Shown here: positions 1 to 9,345 of the stretch, piece by piece | How the letters are laid out: every line of letters starts with the position of its first letter | Numbering within the stretch: the first letter of the stretch is position 1 | Assembly (NCBI RefSeq): GCF_964355755.1 | Contig: NC_092672.1 | Span: 26,284,501 to 26,348,500 of the forward strand | Source: Antedon mediterranea | Taxonomy: Eukaryota > Echinodermata > Crinoidea > Comatulida > Antedonidae | DNA: 64,000 nucleotides | Direction: 5' to 3' | Made by a program: the position numbers and the translations under genes | The notes under the pieces: model-generated | What the model saw: only the letters and a program-made list of their open reading frames with translations | The model's database searches: none | Told to the model about the DNA's origin: nothing

Positions 1-542
1 ATTTGATTGATATTTTGTTTAGCATCTTCAACATCTGATTTGTATTTAGCAAGTATGATTTTACTTTCTGGTTTGTCCGTCATTTCTGTAACTGAGGTCT
101 TCATACTTTGTAACTGCATTCGATGTGATTCGAGTTCATTTACTTGACTTTTATTGAATTCCTCTCTTTGTGTACATACAGTTTTAAGGTCCATCCTTAG
201 TTTATCGCCTTCCTCTTTAACTTGTTTAACAACACATTCAACATGCCTTACAATCAGCCTGTTTATGTAGTCTGCATGTGACTTGAATTCTCTGTCATCG
301 CTAATTATGGAATTAAAAATAGTTTCTAACTCTTGGTTGACATCTTTAATTGACTTGATAACTTCGGTTACGTTTATGTAAAATTCATCTACTGAATAAG
401 GTTTGGTATCATGCTTCTCTGTATAACACGTCATAAAATGATCACAGTCCTTACATGCACTTTTGGTACACGTTGTACAATACCGTTCTAGTATGTTATC
501 AGGATGATCTTGACATCTTAATTGTACCTCTTGACTCGACAT
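1..542 (-). CDS. B-box/NHL family member 1, N-terminal part (runs off left edge)
   Basis: The frame is open from the ATG at 540-542 to the window edge (180 residues). It begins MSSQEVQLRCQDH and holds the B-box zinc ligands (CQDH, CTTC, CKDC, then C and H in CYTEKHDTKP), followed by the family coiled coil. The filamin and NHL parts would lie to the left, outside the window. The start is firm: it matches all paralogs and the splice acceptor TTTACAG lies immediately before the ATG. Its closest relative here is the copy at 17926..19630; both have CTQREEFNKSQ in the coiled coil. Relative to that copy it lost two residues just after the last B-box ligands (KPYSVDEF versus KPMINAVDEF), in frame. 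Whether the full gene is intact cannot be judged. The role is inferred from the family: a TRIM-like scaffold without a RING. Confidence 0.8.
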   Translation of the reverse strand, partial: MSSQEVQLRCQDHPDNILERYCTTCTKSACKDCDHFMTCYTEKHDTKPYSVDEFYINVTEVIKSIKDVNQELETIFNSIISDDREFKSHADYINRLIVRHVECVVKQVKEEGDKLRMDLKTVCTQREEFNKSQVNELESHRMQLQSMKTSVTEMTDKPESKIILAKYKSDVEDAKQNINQ

Positions 543-699
543 CTGTAAATATTTTATGTAAATCATTTTAGTTTTAGTTTTCAGCCGGTTAACATTCTAG
601 TGTGTGAAATAAAGAAATAACTTAAAATTGTATTCTTATTGTTCATAAGCTTTATGTAGTAACTTTTTTTTCTTTTAGGCAATTCAATATGATACGAAC

Positions 700-840
700 C
701 TTGATTTCTTTAATACTTTAACTTCCTCGTAGTTCAAATAATCCTGTGTAGTAGAGTTAGGTTTAGCAATGATTATCATGCAAATACACAGGAAATAGTT
801 CACTATTACCTTTAAACTTGATCGTAGTTAAATTACCTAT
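700..840 (-). promoter_or_regulatory. Leader exon donor and promoter block of family member 1
   Basis: On the minus strand a leader-exon end reads AAG|GTTCGT (last exon base about 700). Just upstream is the family leader motif, TACGAGGAAGTT-like (about 719-732). Further up is the shared block with a GGAAAT-like stretch and the reverse complement of tttaaactt-gat-agtta (about 785-830). The intron to the ATG is about 157 bp. The assignment rests on the same layout in every paralog; the transcription start is not proven. Confidence 0.55.
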
Positions 841-842
841 AA

Positions 843-2514
843 TAAAAAATTGCCAAGGACACTCATAAGCAATAACACAATAAATATAATATGTAATATT
901 TACAAGGGGGAAAAGAGAGTCGATCCCCTCTCTATTCGTTTAGTGTACCATTACGTTCTGTAACGTGCACTGTGTGCACGGGACCTACGCCTTTATGTAC
1001 CATACTAGATGCGAGAATAAGACGTTAATAGGAAAACAAAATCATTGTTGTCAAAATCCAGTATTTTTTCGAGTGTTATTGATTTGTAGTAGGCTACCAA
1101 ACACTAGCATAATACATTGAGAAAACGTCTTGTTGCTATTAAGATAACAATGTGGCAATTACAGCATGGAAGTATAAAATAGAACAGTAGCACGATGTTA
1201 ATTGTTATCCTTTGGAAAAATGAATAATAGTAAAACTATATTATATAGATTTCTCCAGTATCATAGGAATATGTGATAGGCATAATATAATATCATACGT
1301 GTTTCACATGTATCTACCATTATCATATTTAACTTAACCTTACATGATAAAGCACCACGTATGATATGAATGAGAAGCTGTATTACTAATATACAGCACT
1401 GAGAATCGGGTGACCAGATATGCTTTAAAGTTTCCAGCCGCATACTAGCATCTAGTTTACTAAACAAATATAACATAATGTCTACATCTATCACCTTACT
1501 TACGTACGCCGCTTACCTTATTTCTTAATATACTGTAAGTTTCAGTCTCAGCCTTACCTGCCGTTATGTAGTGAGGCTAAACATTACTATTAACCTTCAA
1601 GAATAATGCAGTATGTATCAATTTGCGCGCATAATCTTTATTGGTCACCGATGCGGTACCCACAAACTTGTGTTTTGACAATAGATACTTAGTATATACT
1701 TCCTTGGGATTACTGCACCGATGTAGGTGAATTGGATAGTAACATCTGTATACAGTATTGCTGTATTCCTGCATAATCTTAGTTCATAATTGTGTTCTGT
1801 TTATTTTTTTTCACCTTTTCACTCACTTTGTCTCTGGAACAGAACATTACGTTGTATTGTAAATAAAGTAGGCCTGCAATTCATATTTTATAATGTAATG
1901 TATATAATGTAAACCTTTGTTTTTGTAATGTAAGAAGAAATGTATTTCAAATTTAGCAGCAATGAGGTTTAACCACCGGGAAAACATATATTTTAATGGA
2001 TTATAATAATTAAAAAATATATGTAAAGAATACAGTTAAATTATTAAGTTGTGAATAACATTTGTAAAATGCAGAATAGAGAATCAATCATTTTTATTTC
2101 AAATTGTACAGTTTTTAAGTGAATTCTAAATCTAAACTTTAGTGTTGTCAATTGTATTCCCTGGCTATAAGTATATTTTTTAAATAACATAATAACAGAA
2201 AGGCTAAATGCTTAAGTAATCAAGGGACCATAAACATAAAACAAGACTTTATATGCAAGAGTTTTTATAGGCTGCTTAAATGTTATGCCAAATCAATTTA
2301 TATAATTGTGTATTGTAGTTTGTATCTAACGTCATCTTACCGTCAGAATGGATCTGTTATAAAGTAAGTACTGGTTATTCAAAGTTAGATAGTTATTTAA
2401 AAAACTGTTTAAGAATAAATTCAGACGTTGTATTCTAAATAATGTTTTCCATGTTTATTGAGCCTGGATTTTAATTTTTAAAAACCATTTAGTCTTTTTT
2501 TTTCTTCTGAACAA
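843..2514. other. Intergenic, no gene recognised
   Basis: AT-rich sequence with only short, uncharacterised open frames. The part from about 2160 to 2400 is homologous to the 3' flanks at about 6300-6500 and 21180-21420 (shared words such as ataagtatatttt and actggttatt). It therefore belongs to the duplication unit of the gene array. Confidence 0.5.
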
Positions 2515-4235
2515 TTAATAATTAAATATTTTCACATTGTTTGCCCCATAATTAGCAACAGCTAATCTCCTTGGATTATTACTGATAACAGTGATTCCAG
2601 CAGGAGTATCAATGTTGTCATTTACGCCATCTATTCGTTTTATAAAGATACCATTCTTATCAAACAATTGTAGTTTATGGTCACTGGACACTATCATATT
2701 TTCCTCCACGTCCATTACTATACTTCTAGCGTTCCATACCTTCCCATCTTCCTTACCTCTGTCTACAATTGTCTTCATGAACATACCATTTGCATTGAAC
2801 AATTGTATTGTATTGGTACCCTGATCAGGAACAAGTAAATTACCCTTCTTGGTTAAAGTAGCATCATGTGGTGCAGTTAGTGGTGGCCTACCATTCGAAC
2901 CAATCTTGCCCAACAGCTTTCCACCATCAATATTAAATTGATATATATAGAGTGAGTTTCACTGTCTGCAACATACAGAACTCGTGTTTCATTGTTTACT
3001 GCCAAACCTTCTGGAAATTCTAATATTCGTTTACCAAATTGAGTGACTACTTTAAATCTATCGTTACACATTACAATACTCTTTATTGCTGCATCAGTAA
3101 ACATAAAATAACCATTTTCCATTTGATGTATTCTATAGACTATGACACCAGTAACCTGTACATTTTCCATGAATGAACCTGATTGGTTGAATTTCAGCAA
3201 CTCATTACACCAACTTGATACTAATATACAACCATAGTTGTCTAATTTCACATAGATTGCATTTCTTGCGTCATCTATTTTAAGGGTTCCTATGTTTTCA
3301 ATGGTACGTAAACGGCGTGGTATAACTGTGATATTCACTGGTGAACCTTTGATGCTAGCAACTCCAGCACTGATCTCCATCTTCCACTCACCTTCATCAT
3401 TGCTTCTGCCGTTTATTTTATACTTCCCACTGTACGTGTATTCTACTTCATCAACGGCAATGTTGTCACATGATGGCTTGTTCAACATAGCAGTTAATGC
3501 ACTTGAATCACTTTCATCTACTTTTTCAACATTCACTGTAAACTGCTGTCCCTTTACAACAGTAATAAATTGATCATCTGTATTAATGCTGTACCTTTTA
3601 TCAACACATGTGATTTTACCAAGGCCTTTCGATATAGCATCATGCATGTCTGCATTTATTGTGAAGTTTGGTGTAAGATTTTTTGCATACGAGTAGAATT
3701 TGTCTTTCATTTGTTTGATTTTTTGTTCAATCCCTTCCATGTCCAATTTGAATTTGTCAAGTATGTTTGTATTTTCCGGTTTATCCTTCATATCTGTAGC
3801 TGATGTCTTAAGACTTTGTAATTACATTTGGTGTGGTTCGAGTTCTTTTACTTGACTTTCAATTGAATCCTTCTTTTGTTTACATACAGTATAAAGATAC
3901 GTCATTAGTTTCTCTCCTTCCTCTTTAACTTTTCTAACAGTAGCGTCTACATGGTTTTTAATCAGTTTTGTAATGTAGGCCTAATCTACTTGTAACTTAA
4001 ACTCCCTGTCATCGTTAATTATGGAATTAAAAATATCTTCCAATTCTTGTTTTATATCTCTGGCAGACGTTGTAACTTCATTTACCTTTTTGTTAAATTC
4101 ATCGACAGCAATTGTATAACAACTTACAAACTGTTCACAATCCTTACATGCACTTTTGGTACAAGTTGTACAAAACCGTTCCAGTGTATTAGTAGGATGG
4201 TCTTGGCATCTAAACTGGACCGATTGACTCGACAT
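2515..4235 (-). pseudogene. Family member 2, full-length but disabled
   Basis: The copy is collinear with the intact paralogs from MSSQSVQFRCQDH to the family C-terminus NNVKIFNY, but several lesions break it. (1) The B-box lacks nine residues after CYT, including the last zinc-binding His. (2) An insertion that includes TAGGCC creates a stop at 3981-3983 in the coiled coil. (3) A CAA to TAA change gives a stop at 3822-3824. (4) A two-base insertion in a TA run near 2945-2960 shifts the frame within the NHL part. (5) The 3' splice acceptor before the ATG reads CG instead of AG (4236-4237). Both ends are almost identical to the copy at 7239..8972 while the middle is more divergent, which suggests gene conversion or a mosaic origin. 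A filamin repeat and NHL strands can still be read. Confidence 0.9.
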
Positions 4236-4380
4236 CGGTAAATATTTATAAAATTAATTTAGAAATTTTAAATAATAATGTTGAATTTATAAAACATTTT
4301 AATGTTCATTAACTTTGGTTTAAATCTTCACTTTCGAATGTTTTCCTGTTGTGTTTCTGTTAAGTTAATTAACAACTTAC

Positions 4381-4560
4381 CTTATTTCCTGGATTTATTG
4401 TAACTTCCTCGTATGTAGTTCTTACGTTTACCATTTAAAGTTGGCAGTAATGGAGTGTATACTTCTATACAAATCAGTAACAAATGGGTATATGAAACAA
4501 CTCATGCATGACATTGGTCACAGTTAAATGATCTTATACAATGTGTTTGATATTAATAGG
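4381..4560 (-). promoter_or_regulatory. Leader exon and promoter of the disabled member 2
   Basis: The donor AAATAAG|GTAAGTT ends a leader exon at 4381. The leader motif TACGAGGAAGTT lies at 4402-4413. A TATA-like TATAGAAG is at 4462-4469 on the minus strand, and the shared TAACTGTGACCAA-type element is near 4520. The promoter looks preserved although the coding part is dead. Confidence 0.5.
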
Positions 4561-4569
4561 CCAAGATAT

Positions 4570-5374
4570 AACAAGTATAAATCAAATTCTATAAGCACAA
4601 TAGGTGTTATTTATAGAAGTAATTTCCCAACAGAATAAGGTGGTACTACCTGTAATGTGAAGGTACTTCCTCCCGGTGCATATAATACACTTCATGATCA
4701 ATCATTAGTCTTTCTTGCAGGATATGTTTATTCTTGTAGACAGTTTGAAGCTGGTATACACTGGCACACTTTTCTTCCCAAACTCTGAATTTGTTCAGTG
4801 TGCAAACACAAGTGTGCTTGTGAAGACTATAGGCTTATAGCTCGGTATAAACTATTAAACTAGTATTTTTAAAAAGTTTTAAAAAAAAGTTTAAAAAAAA
4901 AGTGATATGACATCATTTTTTGTCACATAAATTTGATAGTGTAGACAGATTAGCGGCATCAATTGCAACAAATACATACTAGTAATAGGAATTACGATTT
5001 GCGTCTCTGCAAAGTAGCTATCCTGATGTAATATTTTCCATCAGTGAGTTTGTGCCCTCATGGGTAGTTTTCTTCGTTGTCTATTGTTTTAGAATCACAG
5101 CTTCACATAAGATACGTAAGTTACGATACGTTCAAACAGTCTCGTTTACTACAGTAGGAGATTGTGTGAATAGGGAGAAATTCTGACAAACATTTGAATA
5201 CAAGCAAACCAAACTAGCAATTCACAATGCATCTATAATGTTTCTATTTTAACTGGTACAGTGTTTAATTATAATTATACACTTTCAAATATAGATTATA
5301 CACCATGATGAAATCATAAAAAAGAGGCTGAAAATACAATTTCAGGAGAAAACAAATATAACTAAAAAATAGTG
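4570..5374. other. Intergenic
   Basis: No gene is seen. The stretch at about 4725-4960 has copies of gtgtagac and cacactgg-like words near both ends, and could be a worn MITE related to the one at 49779..50231. I could not establish clear termini. Confidence 0.35.
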
Positions 5375-6026
5375 TAGAGTACATTCGACGTCACTAAACA
5401 TAACATTATCAATTCCTATTTTATGTACTTTATAGACTTGGAAGTTTGGAATTGGTATGTTGGCAATAAATAAATAGTATTGGTTAATTTTCAGAAACTC
5501 ATTAGAATAGATTTGTAGTAATAAACAACCGCCTTTAATGCTATAACCTCCGCTTCCTATGTCCCCTGCCGCCAATCCAATGTTGTTGTCACGTGATGGA
5601 TTTATCAGAGTAGCAGTCAATGTACAAGTATACCATTCATCCACATGTTTTACCTTCACTGAAAATGGTTGTCCCATGATAACGTTAACTGATTTATCAT
5701 TTTTATTAATGATGTACCTTTTATAAACACGTGATTTTACCGATTACATTGGAAATAGCACCATCCAGCTCTGTATTTATTGTAAAGTTTGGTGTAAGAG
5801 TAGGCCTATTTCAATAAGAGGAAAATTTGTCTTGATATTTTGTTTAACTTCTTCAATATCCGATTTGTAACTATCACGTATGGTTTGCAGTTTTATTATG
5901 GTTTGCAATTACTGGTATTTCATTTTCTCTGTCACAACTAATTACAACCTCTATTTTTTCCTTGCTATCTGTGATTGACGTTGAGATGGTTTTGAGATTT
6001 GAACGGCATCTCTTGACTCAACGTCT
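5375..6026 (-). pseudogene. Family member 3, internally deleted remnant
   Basis: Patches match the intact copy at 12820..14568: part of the NHL start (IPNFQVYKVHKIGIDN), a filamin piece (GDIGSGGYSIK, TLINPSRDN), the linker before it, and a small coiled-coil piece near 5850-5880. It ends at 6000-6030 with the family start region, where ATG has become ACG. Most NHL blades, the filamin core, most of the coiled coil and the B-box are missing, and the frame is broken repeatedly. Non-functional. Confidence 0.8.
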
Positions 6027-6030
6027 GTAA

Positions 6031-6777
6031 ACATTTTTTTTTAACTAACTATTTAACTAATATGCATTACCATAAGTGTTTAAATCCTGTGTTAACCTAA
6101 GTAAACATTTTTCTGATTTGTTTATAAAAAGTTTTTTTTTTTAATTTGATTCTATAACAAAACAAATGATTTTTAAAGAATTGATTTCGCCATAGAGTTA
6201 TTTATTACTATGGTTTTCCATACATACTTTTACACTATAATGATATACAATGCCCCATGTATCAGTGCCACCTAAACTTACATATTGCTATTTTATACTT
6301 TAGTTATAAGTATATTTTACGTAAAATGTTAACAGAAAGAATTATAATGCTTCAACAATTACGCGCCAATAAACATAAAACAAGAATGTGTATTCAGAGC
6401 AAGGCTACTCAGATTTGATACCATTGCATACATGTAGTTTTTAACTGACGCTATCTTACCCTCCATATAGCTAGTTTTTCAAATTGGTTTTTGTAAATAA
6501 AAACTGGTTATTCCAAATAAGATATCATAATCTAACCGTTATTATTGATATTATTATGTATGATAATTAATTTATGATAGATTAGAGTTAAACAACTATG
6601 AAGAAGGATTTTATACAAACTGTTTATATAATTACATGTATATAATTATTTGTAAAATAAATTATGGCACCGCATTTTGCCCTCTACATCTTTCTAAAAT
6701 ACATTATGTTATAACATAATAACTTGTTATTCCAAATAAGAAATCTCTAAAAGCTATTTACAATCTAGCAAGAATAG
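6031..6777. repeat. 3' flank of member 4, part of the duplicated unit
   Basis: From about 6290 this AT-rich sequence is homologous to 21180-21780 and to about 2160-2400, all lying 3' of family members. It marks a segmental duplication unit larger than the genes. No coding sequence is seen. Confidence 0.55.
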
Positions 6778-7135
6778 TTAAAGATGTATTGTCCACCAAA
6801 AACATCAAAAGTGAAGATTAATTAAATTAGACTTTGAATAGGTTATTTTGTAGTTTTAATAAAGTGAATCACTTCCGTAGAAAAAAAACCGGAAACAATA
6901 ATGTTTTCACTTATAAAATAACATGATGAATGATTAAATTCAACCAAAAATCCATTGGCTGGCAGCCATTTTGACCAGTTTTTGCTTTAAATTTCCAGTT
7001 TTTTTAGGTAAATAAAATTGTTTTCGATCCAATTTTTGGTTGAAGTCAATAACTATTATGTGACATTTAAAAATGGCATAATCAACAAAAAAATATTATA
7101 AAAAATATTTTTCAGGGGGACAATACTATATAATG
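6778..7135 (-). mobile_element. MITE family A, copy 1
   Basis: The element starts TTAAAGATGTATTGTCC and ends near GGGGGACAATAC, so its termini are inverted repeats. Its interior matches, in reverse orientation, the copies at 39163..39492, 46491..46823 and 51531..51863 (shared words ggctggcagcc, tatgtgacatt, accaaaaat). There is no coding capacity. The homologous 3' flank of the fragment at 21787 lacks it, which gives an empty-site comparison. Confidence 0.7.
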
Positions 7136-7238
7136 GCTATAATGTCTTCCATGCGCAGATTTCACTTTTGTTTAAACATTAGTTTATACAGTAGTGACTT
7201 CGTGCAGGTGTGACGTCAATGTGCTTTCAACAATTTGT

Positions 7239-8972
7239 TTAATAATTAAATATTTTAACGTTGTTTGCCCCATAATTAGCAACAGCTAGTCTCCTTGGGT
7301 TATTACTGATTACAGTGATTCCAGCAGGAGTATCAATGTTATCATTTACGTCATCTATTCGTTTTATAAAGATACCATTCTTATCAAACAATTGTAGTTT
7401 ATGGTCACTGGACACTATTAGATTCTCCTCCTTGTCCATAACTATACTTCTAGGGTTCCAAACTTTGCCATCTTCCTTACCTCCGTCTACAATTGTTTTC
7501 ATAAATACACCATTAGAATTAAACATTTGTATTGTATTAATACTACAATCAGGTATTAATAAATTACCTTCTTTAGTTGAAATGATGTCATATGGTGTAA
7601 TCAGATTACCTTTTGAACTTATCTTACCCTTCAGCTTCCCATTATCCTTACTAAATGTATAAACACAGCGGCCCTTTCTGTCTGTAATATACATAATTCG
7701 TGTTTCATTATTTACGGCCAAACCACTTGGAAATTTTAATGTTCCTTTACCCAATTGATAAATTTCTTCATATCTATCATTACATATAACAACACTCCCT
7801 CTTTCAGGGTCACTAAACATATACTGACCAATTCCTACATGGAGTATTTTATGAGCCTGGACATTTGGAACCTTTATATTGGCAATGAATGAACCTGATT
7901 GGTTGAATTTCAACAATTCATTAGAAAGACTTGATACTAACATACAACCGTTACTATCTAATGCTACATCTGTTACGTTGTAAGTGTTATCTTCCTTTAG
8001 TGATCCTATGTTGTCAATGGTTTGTACAAGTGTTGGTAAAACCGTGATATTCACTGGTGAACCTTTGATGCTAGCAACGCCGTTGGTGATCTCCATCTTC
8101 CACTCACCTTCCTCATTACATCTTCCTTTTATTGTACTCTTTCCACTTTCCATATATTCTACCTTATGAATGGCAATATTTGTATGCGATTGCTTGATTA
8201 ATTTAGCAGTTAATGTGCCTGTATCATGTTCGTCTACATTTTCAACTGTCACTGCAAAAGGTTGACCCTTTATAGCAGTAATGCATTGGTCATCTTCAGT
8301 AATAATGTATCTTTTATCAACACTTGTGATTTTACCGAGCCCTTTCGATATGTCACCATCCAGTTCTGCATTTATTGTGAAGTTTGGTGTAAGATTATTT
8401 TCATAAGAAATGAATTCGTGATTCATTTTGTCGATATTTTGTTTAACTTCTTCAATATCCGATTTGTAACTATCAAGTAGGGTTTTAAATTCCGGTTTGT
8501 CTGTAATTTCTGTAACTGATGCCTTCAGATTTTGTAATTGCAATTGGTGTGGTTCGAGTTCCTTTACTTGTCTATCAATGGCTTCCTCCTTTCTTTTACA
8601 TACAATGTTAAGATTCATCATTAGTTTCTCTCCTTCGTCTTTAACTTTTTTGACAACAACTTCTACGAGGTTTTCAATCAGTTTTTTAATGTAACCTACT
8701 TGCAACTTAAACTCCCTGTCATCACTAATTATGGAATTAAAAATGTCTTCCAATTCCTGCTTTGCATCTTTGGCAGACATTATAACTTCATTTACCCTTT
8801 TGTTAAATGCATCAACAGCAATTACCATAGGTTTGGTATCATGTTTTTCTGTATAACAACTTACAAACTGTTCACAATCCTTACATGTACTTTTTGTACA
8901 AGTTGTACAAAACCGTTCCAGTGTATTAGTAGGATGGTCTTGGCATCTGAACTGGACCGATTGACTCGACAT
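7239..8972 (-). CDS. B-box/filamin/NHL protein, family member 4 (intact, 577 aa)
   Basis: A RING-less TRIM/NHL-like protein with no signal peptide or membrane segment. The B-box-2 finger spans residues 10-49 (C10, H13, C22, C25, C30, C33, C39, H44). The coiled coil spans about 55-190, rich in K/E heptads. A filamin-type Ig repeat spans about 196-314 and ends in the family signature ASIKGSPVNITV. NHL propeller repeats span about 318-577. The family context (TRIM2/3/71-like proteins) suggests cytoplasmic oligomers that bind protein or RNA through the propeller. Without a RING it cannot itself be assumed to be a ubiquitin ligase. The start is fixed by the acceptor TTTACAG abutting ATG and by paralog identity. 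The CDS is a single exon. A retrotransposon lies about 100 bp upstream of its TATA-like box. The exact function is unknown; an immune role is possible but speculative. Confidence 0.9.
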   Translation of the reverse strand: MSSQSVQFRCQDHPTNTLERFCTTCTKSTCKDCEQFVSCYTEKHDTKPMVIAVDAFNKRVNEVIMSAKDAKQELEDIFNSIISDDREFKLQVGYIKKLIENLVEVVVKKVKDEGEKLMMNLNIVCKRKEEAIDRQVKELEPHQLQLQNLKASVTEITDKPEFKTLLDSYKSDIEEVKQNIDKMNHEFISYENNLTPNFTINAELDGDISKGLGKITSVDKRYIITEDDQCITAIKGQPFAVTVENVDEHDTGTLTAKLIKQSHTNIAIHKVEYMESGKSTIKGRCNEEGEWKMEITNGVASIKGSPVNITVLPTLVQTIDNIGSLKEDNTYNVTDVALDSNGCMLVSSLSNELLKFNQSGSFIANIKVPNVQAHKILHVGIGQYMFSDPERGSVVICNDRYEEIYQLGKGTLKFPSGLAVNNETRIMYITDRKGRCVYTFSKDNGKLKGKISSKGNLITPYDIISTKEGNLLIPDCSINTIQMFNSNGVFMKTIVDGGKEDGKVWNPRSIVMDKEENLIVSSDHKLQLFDKNGIFIKRIDDVNDNIDTPAGITVISNNPRRLAVANYGANNVKIFNY

Positions 8973-9143
8973 CTGTAAATATTTATATAATTCATTAAAA
9001 CATTTTTAATATTATTGTTGAATTAACAATATTATAGTTTATTAAAAGCATTAAACAACTGTTTTGGCGTTCAATAACTTTAGTCTAAATATACGAATGT
9101 TTTCTGGGGGTTTTTTTTCTGCTAATTTTAATAAGCAACTTAC

Positions 9144-9345
9144 CTTATTTCCTGTATAATGTAACTTCCTCGTACGTAGTTATACCATTACGTTTATATT
9201 ATGGTTACCAGTAATGGAGTGCAGTGTGACGTGGTATACTTTTATACAAATTGGTAACAAATGTATATGAATGGCGTATACTAGATGAACTCATGCATAA
9301 GCTAAGAACGTGGTCACAGTTAATGATCCTATACAAATTGTTTTA
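9144..9345 (-). promoter_or_regulatory. Leader exon, TATA box and promoter of member 4
   Basis: The leader-exon donor AAATAAG|GTAAGT ends at 9144, and TACGAGGAAGTT is about 20 bp into the exon. A good TATAAAAG lies at 9239-9246 on the minus strand. A start about 30 bp downstream would give a leader exon of roughly 65-70 nt. The shared TAACTGTGACCA element lies near 9310-9322. The block is cut on its far side by the retrotransposon at about 9345. Confidence 0.6.

Noticed and set aside
7239-8972. A RING finger at the N-terminus, as in classical TRIM proteins
   Set aside because: The protein starts nine residues before the first B-box cysteine, and the acceptor is fused to the ATG. No RING-like Cys/His pattern was seen upstream.
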